From positions 2,801,501-2,865,500 of the forward strand of contig CADCSX010000005.1 of NCBI GenBank assembly GCA_902805475.1: a stretch of DNA of 64,000 nucleotides, given 5' to 3'. Below the pieces are notes generated by a model that worked only from the letters and a program-made list of their open reading frames with translations, was not told the origin of the DNA and made no database searches. Origin of the DNA: Entonaema liquescens (Eukaryota > Ascomycota > Sordariomycetes > Xylariales > Xylariaceae). Of the stretch, positions 9,948-21,716 are shown piece after piece. The position numbers and the translations under genes are program-made. Numbering within the stretch: position 1 is the stretch's first letter; each line of letters begins with the position of its first letter.

Positions 9948-12779
9948 ATGTCGCACGTTACGACCGTGAAAGATTCGATCGCTATCCCGGAAGCTTCAGG
10001 GGGGTTAGCTTCCACAGGCCTTGGCTCGGGTCCATCCCCCGAGATCAACGCGAAAACCTCCCGACCCGTTGCTTCTTCAAGAACATCGGCGACGCCTGGA
10101 CCAAAGCCACGCAGCTGTGTCACATGTCGCACGCGCAAGGTACGGTGCGACAAGACGTCGCCATGTTCCAATTGCCGCCGTGCAAGAATTCCCTGCGTCT
10201 TTCCTTCTGGCGACAAACCGCCGAGATGGGCCCGCCGGCTTGAACGCGTCGCAAACGATGCGAAGGCAGCGCAAGAAGTCGATTCAGGTGTCAGTCAAGT
10301 TATGGACAGACTTCGGAACCTCGAAGGCCTAGTAAAGGAGCTTAGTAGCCAGCTTGAGCAAGCACACAGTGCTGCGAATACAAGTAGCCGTGACTCTCCT
10401 TCGGCCAACTCGCCGGAAAATTCAAGCCATGGTCATGACACGGATCATCATGCGGTTTCGCCACCTGCCCCGAATTCTTCTAATCTATCGAAGCAATTCG
10501 GTAGGCTTGTCCTTGGAGATGCCGGCCAAACTCACTACGTAAGCAATGGCTTCTGGTCTCGGGTTAATGATGAGGTAAGGGAAGACGGATTATGTGATGT
10601 CAAATGTTCCTAGAACTCAAGTTGCTAATATTCAATATAGCTCGATGGTCTTAAGACGGAAACTGAGGGTTTAGCGAATGAAGACTACGATAGTTCTGAG
10701 GACGAGTATTCATCTAGCAAGACCCCGTCCACCCAGGAACTAGACAGAACGCCGTCGCAACGTCATGCGTTTCTGTTCCGCCATAATATTAACTCTCACG
10801 GACCTAATATGGGAGAATTCCACCCGCCGCGATCCCAGATTCCCTTTCTCGTGAATGTTTTCTACCAAAATATTAATATTCTGACTCAGGTAGTTCATAT
10901 GCCCTCATTCAATAAGATGGTACAGAATCTACAAGATAGTGGCCCGTCAATCCTTACACCGCCAAACGAGGCTCTTATGCTTGCTATATACTATGCTGCT
11001 GTAACGTCAATGGACGAGGAAGATGTAAGCTCCTGATCCGGCTATATACTTGCAATGAGTGCTTACGTATCATGTGTTCAATAGGTCGCAGCTAATCTTG
11101 GCTCGACTAAATCCGAACTAAACTTGAAGTATCGTCTAGGCTTAGAACATGCGCTTGCAAAGGCTGACTTTCTAAATGTGCCCGATATGGTACTTGTGAA
11201 GGCATTTGCCATTTTCTTATGCTTGGCCCGTCGACATGACAGCCCGAGATTTGTTTACATGATGACGGGGCTTGTCATTAGGATGGCTCTAACCCTAGGA
11301 CTACATCGGGATGGAAGCCATTTCCCCCATCTCTCCCCTTTTGAAGTCGAGATGAGACGGAGACTATGGTGGCACGTATGCCTGCTTGATGTGAGAGCCT
11401 CCGAGGACCAAGGGATGGATCTTACCATCGCCCCTGGAACCTTCGACACGCGACAGCCCCTGAATATAAATAATTCTGATATCAGCCCGGAGATGAAAGA
11501 AACCCCCAAAGAGCGGGAAGGCATAACGGACATGACCTTCTCTCTCGTGACCAGCTCACAGTGTGAAGTAACCAGGGAGATGATGGCTGTTAGCCTTAAA
11601 GATAGGGTGCCACAGGTAGATGTCCAAGATCGACTGCTAAAGGAATACTACGGCAGACTAGAAAGAACATATCTTCAATACTCCCGCGCAGAAGGAAACG
11701 TTACCTACTGGGTGGTCGTCGTTATCGCACGACTCGTAATGGCCAAGATGAGTCTAATAGTGTACTTCCCCGTACTTTTCTTGCCCCAAAGCGAGATCGC
11801 TTCGGACGGAATGCGCAACAGGCTATTTATAGCCGCAATCGAGGTAGCAGAATACAATCACGCACTCAACTCGGAGCAGGCCTGTCGCCAGTGGCGCTGG
11901 ATTTACCAGACGTATACCCACTGGTACGCCGTCGTCTACCTCCTGATCGAAGCGGCACGGCGCCCCTGGTCACCCCTGGTCGAACGCGCATGGGTCGCGC
12001 TCCACAGCAACTGGCTTATCCCACCGCGCAGCAGCGCAGATCGGAACTTGCGCTTCTGGGTCCCGCTCCGAAAGCTCATGGCCAAGGCCCGGCGGCACCG
12101 CGAAGTCGAGATCGAGCGGCTGCGGCGTGACCCACAGGAAGTGCGGAAGTTGGAAGTAGAGGACCGGGGCGCCACCCAGCCGAGTAGTTCAGGCCCGTTT
12201 CCGGGTCCTGATAGTGCCGAGACTTTTCGTGAGTGCTGGCGCCAACTCGTCACGGTGTCGCAAAACTTGGGGGATTACACGCAGACTGTTGTCCAGCTCA
12301 GCAGAGGGGTTCTGGTGCCGCCTAGCCTCACTTATTCTGCTGAAACTAATGGGCCAGGCTTCGGCTCTGTCCCTTCGTATGACCCGAGCGCCTCGGTACA
12401 CCAACCCGGATTTATGTACCACCAGCCGGGATTACAACAAGGGAGCACAATACCTCCGGCTGATATGTCCGAACAGAGTTTCCGAGATTCGGGCTTCGGC
12501 GTTTCACAAAACACTCCTAATCCAGCTACGCTAGGGACTCAATCTGCCGGCTCAGCCTACGGATTATCAGCGCCTATGGACTTAGGCCCAGGTTTCGGAG
12601 GCTGGTTATGGGCTGACGCGGATCCGTCAGTGGACGTATTCGCTGATATGGACTTGGAAGCGGCGGATCTGAACGCGGACTTGGACGGCGAGATCGATTG
12701 GAATAACTGGGTGGCGTCGGCGAATGTTATGAACTGGTCGGGAGAGTCGACAGGCGAGGATCGGACATATCAGTCTTAG
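9948..12779 (+). CDS. Zn2Cys6 fungal transcription factor
   Basis: Nuclear DNA-binding regulator of the Gal4 class. Three exons, 9948-10574, 10641-11024 and 11085-12779, join in phase to 901 aa. The zinc cluster is at residues 57-83 with Cys at 57, 60, 67, 73, 76 and 83, the exact CX2CX6CX5CX2CX6C spacing. A basic linker and a short heptad-like helix (MDRLRNLEGLVKELSSQLEQ) follow and probably dimerise. The middle homology region (fungal-specific TF domain) covers exon 2 and early exon 3, with IPFLVNVFYQNINILTQVVHMP, ALTLGLHRDGSHFPHLSPFE and MRRRLWWHVCLLD. The C-terminus is acidic and Gly/Ser/Pro-rich (DADPSVDVFADMDLEAAD), a likely activation domain. Target genes are unknown; nearby candidates are the reductase-like gene, the peptidase and the O-methyltransferase. 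Confidence 0.93.
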
Positions 12780-13541
12780 ATTTGTTTTTACATATATCTA
12801 CGTTTTCAGTCATTACGGACTTGGGTATGTGTGATTGATTTCAAATATATCCATTTTGGCTACGGGAAGCTTTGGCTGAACCGTTGGGTTAAGTTGGTGT
12901 AGGCAGTTCCGGGGAAGTTAAGAGTTTCTTGCTTTACCTTATTACTACTACTTCAAGTATAAACTTATCTAGCTTAGAGGCTATTTGGTTTATGCTACAG
13001 CTGAGCTCTGTTCTTACACGTCGCTGATATATCGTAGTTATGAGGTCTACAGCTTTGGTAATGTCCTATCCGGCTCTGGATAGCCGTCATCGCACACCAT
13101 ATGTAAATGGTTATAAGTAGCGAAAGTAAGACGGATCTTCTATTAGAGACGCATTATTTGCTCAGCTAATTCATTATTCATTTCTCTCCCGGTATGGTTA
13201 AGTCAGGTACTCATCTTACCTTGTCACCCGCCAGGATCTCGTAAAACAGGGGTAAGCAACTTAGATTCCGACCTTTAGCGTCACATCGACTCTAAACTAA
13301 TCCACTAAGAATTAATCAAGTGTTACTATAACGTTGCAACGGGTCATCTTCATACGAGTTAAATACGAAAAATCTAGACTAATTGTATATTTAAGGTGAC
13401 TAGCGATTTCATAGTAAAGTTATACTATAGTAACTAGGTCAACAGTTGTTAAGGTTCCAAGTTTCTGTTAATAACTAATAGCGACACTTGACTAAATATT
13501 GCCCAAGTATTCTCTCAAGCTATACTACTCCTACCGTCAAG
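12780..13541. other. intergenic, regulator to peptidase
   Basis: 3' flank of the Zn2Cys6 gene and promoter of the glutamic peptidase gene. It becomes A/T-rich at 13300-13470. No gene seen. Confidence 0.45.
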
Positions 13542-14467
13542 ATGAAGACCGCTATACCCCTGAATGCTTTATTTACCGTTGCCCTGGCAGCTCCGAGCTT
13601 GCATAATGGGTTCATCACCCCACGTTCAACGGAGAGGACTAGTATAAATTGGTCTGGAGCCATTGCGCAAGGCAAGAATATCACGGGAGTGACAGCGACG
13701 TTCCCCGTTCTAGACACAAAGATACCGACAGTTAATGAGACGGGCAAACACGCCTATCAAGGTACGGCGTGGATAGGAATTGACGGCTTCAACAAGACGG
13801 CATGTGCGGAGGGTTTATGGCAAGCTGGTGTGATGACGTCTCATCATGCGTTGACGGGAGAAATATGGTTCCAAGCCTGGTTCGTGATAAACGAAAGTTG
13901 TTACGCAGGATGAATAGCTAACGATGTGGTTTAGGTATGAATGGTATCCGGACCCACCAGTATTTGTTGACATCGGCGACATCTCAGCTGGAGACGTATG
14001 CTCAAGTGGTTCATTTTGAATTCCATCCTACATCTAAGCAGCCCCTGAAAAGATACAGGGGTAGAATTCACTACCTAGTATGGATTTGACTTTGCTAACG
14101 AGGCCATACGCAGACCATCAAGATAGCCCTTGACGCGCCCAGTCCAACACAGGCCTCTGTAATTCTGGAAAACCAGTCTACGGGGAGAGGGTTCAACCAA
14201 ACTGTGAACCTAACGCAGCCGTTGTGTCTGTCCAGCGCTGAATGGATTGTCGAGCGCGCCTCCTCGATTTCTGGCTTGATTGGTCTTATTGATTTTGGCA
14301 CGGAAACAATAAGTGATATTACCTACACCATTGGCGGTGAACTTCGTACCTCATTACCTGACGATGTTATAATCAGCAATATCATCAACGAGGAGGACAA
14401 TAACGTGCAGCAAACATCTACCGAAGTTTCGGGAAACACTGTCAAGGTCACTTATCTCGGAAGTTGA
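13542..14467 (+). CDS. secreted glutamic peptidase, family G1 (eqolisin)
   Basis: Acid protease of the scytalidoglutamic / aspergilloglutamic type. Three exons, 13542-13879, 13935-13995 and 14114-14467, give 250 aa. The start MKTAIPLNALFTVALAAP is a signal peptide; an upstream in-frame ATG would bury it, so I choose 13542. The mature fold begins near SINWSGAI. The catalytic dyad is visible: Gln94 in GLWQAGV after WIGIDG, and Glu115 in WYEWYPD, rebuilt across intron 1 (TG|G TAT GAA). The intron-1 donor is GTTCGT, weaker than usual. Between signal peptide and core there are only about 18 residues, a shorter propeptide than described for scytalidoglutamic peptidase. N-glycosylation sequons are frequent (NIT, NET, NKT, NQT, NLT). 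Probably extracellular and active at low pH. Confidence 0.9.
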
Positions 14468-14708
14468 TCGTTGTAATACAATACAGCTTAGAACGACTGA
14501 ATAACGAGTATACATGGTAGGATGAAGTATTGATAAGGGGGTTCTAACTACGGCAGAGTCCGAGGAGAACATATAGTATGAATATACGATAATGACAACC
14601 GGCATCACATGGTGTTTAAAAACTATAGTAAGGGATTCAATTACAACATATACCTACCCCTGAAAGTACTGCGTATGATGCTTAGACGCCCTAACTGATA
14701 TGATGTGT

Positions 14709-15986
14709 CTATACGCCCTTCCATGTAGCCCCTAAAACCCACAACCCGGAACCAGATGGCTGTTTCCCACCCTCAAAGTAAAAACCCGGGCTTGCTGTCT
14801 CAAAGAGGTGTGCCCAGTCAGGCATCTCACGGTCTCCCGCGTTAAACAACATCATCATATTAAGATCGCCCGTTCTTACGGCCAACTCTGCATTCGGTGG
14901 CAGGTCTTCGGGTCCTGGTACAACAACGTCGTTAAGTATCACACGCGCGCCTGGTTTCAATGCCGGAATAAGCGCTTGAAGCATGCGCACGGCATACTTG
15001 TCAGACCAGTTGTGAAAACAGGCTCGAAACAAATACACGTCTGCGCCCTTTACGGGTTGCTCAGAAAAGAAGTCATGTTTCATGAATTTCACGCGCTCAG
15101 CGATATCAGCCGGTTTTCGCGCGTCCGCATCGCGGACCGTCGGCTCGTCGATATCCTGCACGATCAGGCTAAGCGACGGAAAGGCGCGTGCTAAAGCTAT
15201 CGCCGCCTCTCCGTGAGAACCCCCTATATCGACAACAGTGGATCCCTCAGGGAGATCGCCCCACGCCCAGCCGTCGACGAGAAAACGCACATGGAGATCC
15301 GGCCGCGCGGCATACAGACGCATGCCCGCGGCGAAGCGGGCGGCGCGATCCGGATGGGCCGCGAGGAAGTCGAACGCCGTGAGGTTGGTATCATTAGCGA
15401 CGGCAAACCCGGTTTCGTTGGGCTCCTCGGACCCGGGCCAACGCGCGACAGCGTCGCACGTGTGGTAAGCGGCGAGCCAGCAGTCGTCTGCGCACCAGCG
15501 GATCCAGGCGGCTAGGTCCGCGTCTTCAGCGAGCAAGCGCGAGGCGGCGCTGTGAGTGACGACGCCTGGGCGAGGCTCGCAGAAGATATGCTGGGCTATT
15601 GCGTGGCGGATAATCTTGCGTAAATGCGCCTCGCCTAAGCCCATGACTGTGGAAAGATGGGCGAAGGTTACCTCGCCGTTAATGGGAACATGACGCGCTA
15701 TCCCGAATCGCACGATAGCTAGTTGGCTGAGTAGGTGTGCAGGGCTGTAGTTGAGAAGGTGCTCTCGTGGGCCTAGCATGAGCTGGCGTAACTCAAGCGT
15801 GTCCCGTATAACAGCCTGGCGAGCTGCTAGAATGTCGGGCTCGTTGGAGGGGATTAGTGAATGTGGAGGTGCGTTTACCTCGAAAGATGGTAAAGCAAGG
15901 GAGTGAGAAGCCAAGTAGTCATCAATTTTGGCTGTATTCGTGGCTATTTGAGCTGACAACTGCGCAATGCGGGATGTTTTAGACAT
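14709..15986 (-). CDS. SAM-dependent O-methyltransferase (plant/fungal OMT type)
   Basis: Single exon, 425 aa. A winged-helix dimerisation half (about residues 75-145, RFGIARHVPINGEVTFAHLS) is followed by the Rossmann methyltransferase domain. The SAM loop is VVDIGGSHGE at 251-260, an acidic strand end is LIVQDIDEP, and FRACFHNWSD has the presumed catalytic His325. This is the architecture of fungal secondary-metabolite methyltransferases such as those of the sterigmatocystin pathway (family PF00891). The likely acceptor is a phenolic hydroxyl. G/C-rich codon use in the middle of the gene stands out against the flanks. No synthase gene lies nearby, so its metabolite is unknown. The short ORFs on the opposite strand are shadows. 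Confidence 0.92.
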   Translation of the reverse strand: MSKTSRIAQLSAQIATNTAKIDDYLASHSLALPSFEVNAPPHSLIPSNEPDILAARQAVIRDTLELRQLMLGPREHLLNYSPAHLLSQLAIVRFGIARHVPINGEVTFAHLSTVMGLGEAHLRKIIRHAIAQHIFCEPRPGVVTHSAASRLLAEDADLAAWIRWCADDCWLAAYHTCDAVARWPGSEEPNETGFAVANDTNLTAFDFLAAHPDRAARFAAGMRLYAARPDLHVRFLVDGWAWGDLPEGSTVVDIGGSHGEAAIALARAFPSLSLIVQDIDEPTVRDADARKPADIAERVKFMKHDFFSEQPVKGADVYLFRACFHNWSDKYAVRMLQALIPALKPGARVILNDVVVPGPEDLPPNAELAVRTGDLNMMMLFNAGDREMPDWAHLFETASPGFYFEGGKQPSGSGLWVLGATWKGV

Positions 15987-16496
15987 GGTGGCTACCTAAG
16001 GTATATGGAGGATGATGATAGTCGATGATGAAAAACTATGATATAGTTCTCTACGGATATGTTGGATCAGAAATCATAAAAGGGTATAATGACTTAAAAG
16101 ATAAGAATTTCCGGTATTAGATAGCTCATTATATTCGATCTCCTACCCTGGTATAAAGAGTGAGTTAATCAAGGGAGGTGTCGCTATGGCGAGCAAAATC
16201 CGGAAAGCTCCCTTACATTAGTATTAGTAAATCCTTTGGATCTAGTTACCCACATCGCTTACTGATTCATAGCTTGGTATGGTAACTTAGGCAAGCAAGT
16301 AGCTGAGGCGTCCGATATTTGTAAGGCTTCGAAATAAGACATGGTAGTTTGTGATGATAGAAATTTATAAGGAAATCTATACCAAAACAGTAGTTCAACT
16401 ACCTCCGATAAGCACGCTTACTTTAACCACCAAGCATAACCTCGAATCTGATTTACGTGTTCGAGGAACTGCGTAATCTCTTACGTCCTTATCTAT
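15987..16496. other. promoter of the methyltransferase / 3' flank of the STAND gene
   Basis: Both neighbours read leftward, so this segment contains the methyltransferase promoter and the STAND gene terminator. No gene or obvious motif seen. Confidence 0.4.
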
Positions 16497-19400
16497 CTAT
16501 GTATATGACCAGAAGCGAAGCCTTCCATTCTCAACAGTAGTGAATAATGCTTTAGTTGGACTTGCAGTAATGGAAATTTCGGAAATTTCGGTTCCTTCGG
16601 AAACTTGTAGCATGAGGCGGGATGAGTTACTCTCCGTATCCAGAAATTCTACCCCGCAGCCTTTATATCCTGAGAGAAGCCAACCGAGATCGAATGTGAA
16701 AGGGCACCCTTCAACATGACTCTGCAAAAGTTTAGCGATATAACAAATCTCGGACTATATATTAGAAGACTTACCGATGATTCGTTTTCGTTGTATTTCC
16801 CTATTCTTTTAAAGTATCGACCCTTATCAGGTCCCGAAAGGTCTCGAAGTTGAACACCTTGATTGGTACTGCAACCTACGATATCTTCATCATTCGACAA
16901 GAACCATATTCTATCAATCCAAGTCTGATTGTCTCCTTTAGTCTCGTATTGCCCAAGAAGGTCGCCGTTGTTTGTGTCCCAGATCATAACCGTACCATCC
17001 GTAGATCCCGTACCTATATATTTACCACTTGGGGAGATTGTAACCGCGGTAACATTGGATTCCGTACTGAGTGTTATTCTACCAGCCCCAGGAATCCTTG
17101 CGACTTCTATGAGTCCACTCTCTATGCCTAGGCCAACGGAGACAAGTGTGTGTCCGTCACTATCGAAATGGACTGCCATTAAACAGCCAGGAAAACTGAC
17201 TTCAGTGTCGAAGTATCCACTCATTATATCCCAGACCTAACAGTTGGATTAGTCCGAGACAACTGTAAGGGGTGGATTTACTGACAAAAAATTGTGACTT
17301 GGCGTTAGATGCCGCAATCTTTTTGCCATCAGAGCTGACAAACAGCCGGTATACTGTAAATCCTTGGGTTTGAAATCGGCCGATTTGGTTCATTTCGATA
17401 GCATCGTAAATCATAATATCGGTATAGTCCTTAGCTAAGGCAAAGTATCTACCACAAGGGCTGAATGCAGTGGGGAATACACCAGGGCTTAAAGGGCTAT
17501 TGATATTAAATTCATGAACCAAGTCGATGCTGGGTTGGCGGTTGGTAACATGTCGATTGAATATTATAAACCAGTCCCTGCCTAACTTTACGCAATTAGG
17601 AGGGAAACCACTCTCGTAAGGACTTTCCGGCAAGTTATTCTGAGATGAGTTCGCAATTGCAGGCAACAATATATCGGCGATGGTTTTATGGCCCGACATA
17701 AAAGCAATCGCCAGGTCTTCCCTAGTCACCGGCCCAACTTGGGTTTCCTGTATAAGATATTGTACTATTCGAAGATGTTTTCCTTTAGTGGCGCGACGAA
17801 GGGCTGTTTGCTGATGTTTTCCGGAATAGTTCGAGCGTTGGTTAACATCAACCTTCCCCGTCTCAAATAGCATCTTGACAATGGCTAGGTTGCCTTTTCC
17901 ACATGCGTATAGAAACGGCGACACTCCCATGGAATCAGTTTTGTCTGGGAAGCATTCTTCTTGACTAAGAAATAGGTGAACCATTTCCAAACTACCTCTG
18001 CGTACTGCACCATATAGTGGCGTTGGTCCTGCATAGAAACTGTAGTTGACATCAGCACCGTACTTCAGCAATAATTTGCAAACCTCAAACCGGCCAAGCT
18101 CTATTGCCACATGTAGTGATGTATTTATTGTACTGTCCTGGGTGGGTGGTTCGTTGGTGCCTACCCCAGAATCCAGGTATGCCTGGATTGCATCTATATC
18201 ACCTTGCTCAATGGCCCTACGGAATGTCGGTGTCTTTTTTGGATACATCTTAGGGAATTCTGGTTTGCCCATGGCCTCTTGATGATAACGCTGTGTGTGT
18301 TGATTTAATTTCGACGGAGTGTCGAATCCAAGTAAATGTGCGGGACATTCCTCAAAGGCGCAGTAAAATGGAAGGTCATGGCGGTTGAGATGCAGTTTGC
18401 GACTTTCCGTGCTCTCATATCCAGCTGTGAAAAATTCGCACCATGGTTTGGGACATTTGTATATCTTTGTTGTACCGTGGAGGTTGGTGAGTACCTCCTG
18501 AGCTACATGGTCTAGAGCCTCATTCTGAATCGTCTCGAGCACCTTTCGAATGTGAATGGTCCGAAGTTCAATATTGAAGCACGCATTTCTTTCACTTCCA
18601 TCCTTAGGAAGCTTTATAAGGGCATCGATGACTCCTTCGTCCTCGGCCTCATTATACTCGCTTGTGTTTAATGAAACACTATAGGAGTTAAGAAAACCTC
18701 GGGCCGAGCTTATGATTTCCTTGCGTATAGCTATATCCAACCTTCGGGTTAGCTCGATACATGCCCTAGTATGGTAAAACCAATATTGGACGGCGTAATC
18801 TTGAAGAGCGTAATAGCCTTGAACTGCATGATTGCATACCATCTTCTCGTCTATGCCATATTGAAAGGGCCCTGATGTCAAATATGTTAAACAGAATACT
18901 GTTAGGCTAGCATGCGTCAGGGTGATATCTACCCAACCCTTTTGGATAAGGTATCTCCGTAAATTAGTTAAAGCTAAGAATTCAGGCATGGCAACTTACT
19001 CTCGGGCAGTCTCGTGAACAATCCTAACAATATCATCGGGGTTACCCCTTCTGTCACTTCCTCCATGCACATCGACGAGAGATCTACAGAGCTCCTTGCA
19101 AGTGACTCTAAGCCTTCCTTCTTCATATTCAACGGTCCCTTCGGATGGCAGAATGCAAAAGCTAGATTGAATTTCACGCCATCGGAGGAGTCGACCGGCG
19201 CAAGTAATCCACCCTAAGACTTTCTTTGCGTCTTCACGCTCGGAAGGGGAGGACTCCTTGAAAACCCGTGTTGCGACTCTTTCATACCTGTGGTAGCAAC
19301 AATTATTAATGGCTCAGAATAATCCTGGAACCAATTTACTTACGCCTTTTCGATCCCTTCTGGAAATGTACCCGGTTTCATCTCGCTCTTCAATCCGGCG

Positions 19401-21204
19401 AGTTTTGTTTGACTCAATAAGTTGTCTAAGACCACACGAGCGTAGAGAAACATTCCTATGATTGTGTCAACCTGACTGGGCCTTTTATACTCATTTCATA
19501 TTGCCTACCCTTGGCGCCATCCGCAACACGATTAGTAATATCTTTTTGGAAGTCTTGGGAGATGCCGAATTTTTCCCCTATCTGTTTGCAAACATGTGAG
19601 CAATAATTCTTGATGTCTTCGGTATGAGCAGTATTTTCTAAAGTGATAGATGGCTCATCAACTAGAAGATTGTCCAGGACACCATCTCGTTGACCGCAGA
19701 ATAATATGCGCAGCGAGGTGGTAGTGTTTTCTGGAGGTTTTTTCACCAGTGATAAGAACCACTCCACTGATTTCTCTGATTCTTTGGGGGCACTTTCGTC
19801 CAGGCCATCAATCACAATGTAAGAAACTTGATGGCTTCCCAAAGCTTCCTTTACAAGTCCTTCTAATGTCCTTGTCAGTCGTAGTGATGTCGGATCTATC
19901 GTTAATATTCTATTAAACAAGTGCTCCGACATGGTTGGATCCCGCATGATGAGTTGATCCAAGATACCCCTTAGAAGACCATTGTGTGATTGTTTGGTAG
20001 GTTGTTGATGCTTGAAGTAGAAGTAGGCGACACAGTGACTAAACGGCCTAGAGTTTCTTTCACGCAGAAGCTTCCCAATAATCGCAGATGCAAGGGTCGT
20101 TTTACCTGGGATATTATTAGTATTACCGTCCTATAATGGGATAATCAGAGGTAAACATGCCGGCGCCTGGAATTCCATTAAGATACAAGATGCCACTCCC
20201 AGAAACATCAGTAACCCATTTTTTAAACTCCTTAGTTTCGAAAATCCATTTGCCCGAATTGTCGATAAGTATATTTTCCGCAGCCATCTCTTGATCTAGT
20301 TCATAGCTTGGGGCATCTAGCTTTTCCCTAACGCGGGAAGCTCGTGTCTTGTGCTGCTCTTGGCGTTCTTCATCGACTCTCCGTTGATGTTCTGTGCGCA
20401 GGCGCTGAATCTCGTAGAGTGCCGCCGAGCTTTTCTCGCTTTCTAGCAACTCCCGCCGCTTGCATAAACTGTGTAAGATTGGACTTAAACTACTGTCAAA
20501 AGTTTTCCATATCGAGTGGTACATATCCTTCCAACCTATAACCTTTTAGTATACAGCCATACTTGAGTACGCCTTGCTGGACAGCAAAAGAGACACCTAC
20601 TAGGCCGTTTGAAGATAGTAAGTGCTATACGATGAAACTCTAGGATATCAGAATAATAGTCTTCGAGAACGGCCACCAAAGGGGGATGCCCTGCGAAGGT
20701 TGCCTCATAGCGCTGAAGACCAGGAATTGCTTGCCCGACCTGATCATATGCATCAAGTAGTTTATCAAAGGAATTGATATGAGTGCTAGCAGCCTAAACC
20801 CGAAAGCATTGTCACTCGTCAAGTTCCCAAAGGTGGGAGGGCATAGGTACTAGCCACTTACGAGAAGAACGAATTTAATAGGTCCCTTTACAAGTTAGTA
20901 GTTGCTAAGCGGAAGAACGTATAAAATGGCGATTATTACTTACCCATAAGAAGCATACAATCTCACTTGAATTCACGAATACTCCAATCACTTTGTCCAA
21001 TTGTTCCATTGCTTCGATGAAACCCCTGAGTCGTCCCATATGCCGTAGTTTACCATCACGTCCATGCTTCTGCTGGATTTCCGTGCATACTTTCTCTATA
21101 TCTGCCAATGAAGAGATCGAAAATTCTTCAGCGAGACTTGGAGAAAGGGATTGTTTGAATCGGTTTAGCGCCCGCTGAAAATTGGCCTCATTCGGGTTTT
21201 GCAT
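16497..21204 (-). CDS. NACHT STAND (NLR-like) protein: N-terminal DUF7708-like, C2H2, ankyrin, WD-like
   Basis: Predicted cytosolic STAND receptor of the kind linked to fungal self/non-self recognition. Ten exons in phase on the minus strand: 21204-20944, 20885-20862, 20793-20601, 20535-20161, 20105-19509, 19455-19344, 19287-19000, 18954-17286, 17236-16775, 16721-16497; 1401 aa. The N-terminus (VFVNSSEIVCFLW, GPIKFVLL, DAYDQVGQAIPGL) matches the DUF7708 type found before NACHT domains. A coiled-coil-like stretch precedes the P-loop GIPGAGKTT (about 280-288). Walker B is VIDGLDE at 382-388. Two Cys/His finger-like units lie at about 784-841, ankyrin repeats at about 860-1025 (SLHVAIELGRFEVCKLLLKYGADVN), and irregular WD-type repeats from about 1080 (GKYIGTGSTDGTVMIWD). 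Exon 2 is a 24-nt micro-exon. Intron 4 is GC-AG and splits the P-loop. I see no stop or frameshift. It diverges from a SNF2 helicase. Confidence 0.88.
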
Positions 21205-21716
21205 CTTGAATATGGCTCGATAAAAAGGTGTATTGATAAATCATAATCAATATCCGGCCCTGAGAATAATTTAGAGACTCCCTAACTAGAATGGTTGTGG
21301 GAAGGGGGAAGAGGTGGTCAAGCTGCAGATATATTTTTGGGAGGGGAAACGCCGCAAGGCTCTCTCCAGTTCGCTTTTTCATAGCCACATAGACTTAGGT
21401 CGTATTCTTTTTGTGCATTGCCTATCAACCCAACGGATGACTGTGTTGAATGCTGGTTGCATATTGGGCCTGCACTGCACAGCCTTATTTTTCGGCCAAG
21501 GCGTACCTGACTTGCATTTTATTGGCACCACGTAAGAAAGCCTTAGGCAAATACTTCATTACACCGCCCATACCTAGGTACCTATCTATATTGTAGTCCC
21601 TCCGACCTAGTACACGGGAAGAGGCCCTTCATTGTGAGTATGATGTGGTTGTATAGGGCTTCTGGATAGGGTTGATCATCTCGATACTCAATGCTTTCGA
21701 CACTAGAGAAAGACGA
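21205..21716. other. divergent intergenic region, STAND / SNF2
   Basis: The only DNA between the start of the leftward STAND gene and that of the rightward SNF2 gene. It contains the palindromic word TACCTAGGTA at 21571-21580, which recurs in other intergenic regions. Two short frames here have no family features. Confidence 0.5.

Noticed and set aside
13488..13541. Longer N-terminus for the glutamic peptidase
   Set aside because: It would place 18 polar residues before the hydrophobic signal sequence; the ATG at 13542 gives a normal signal peptide.
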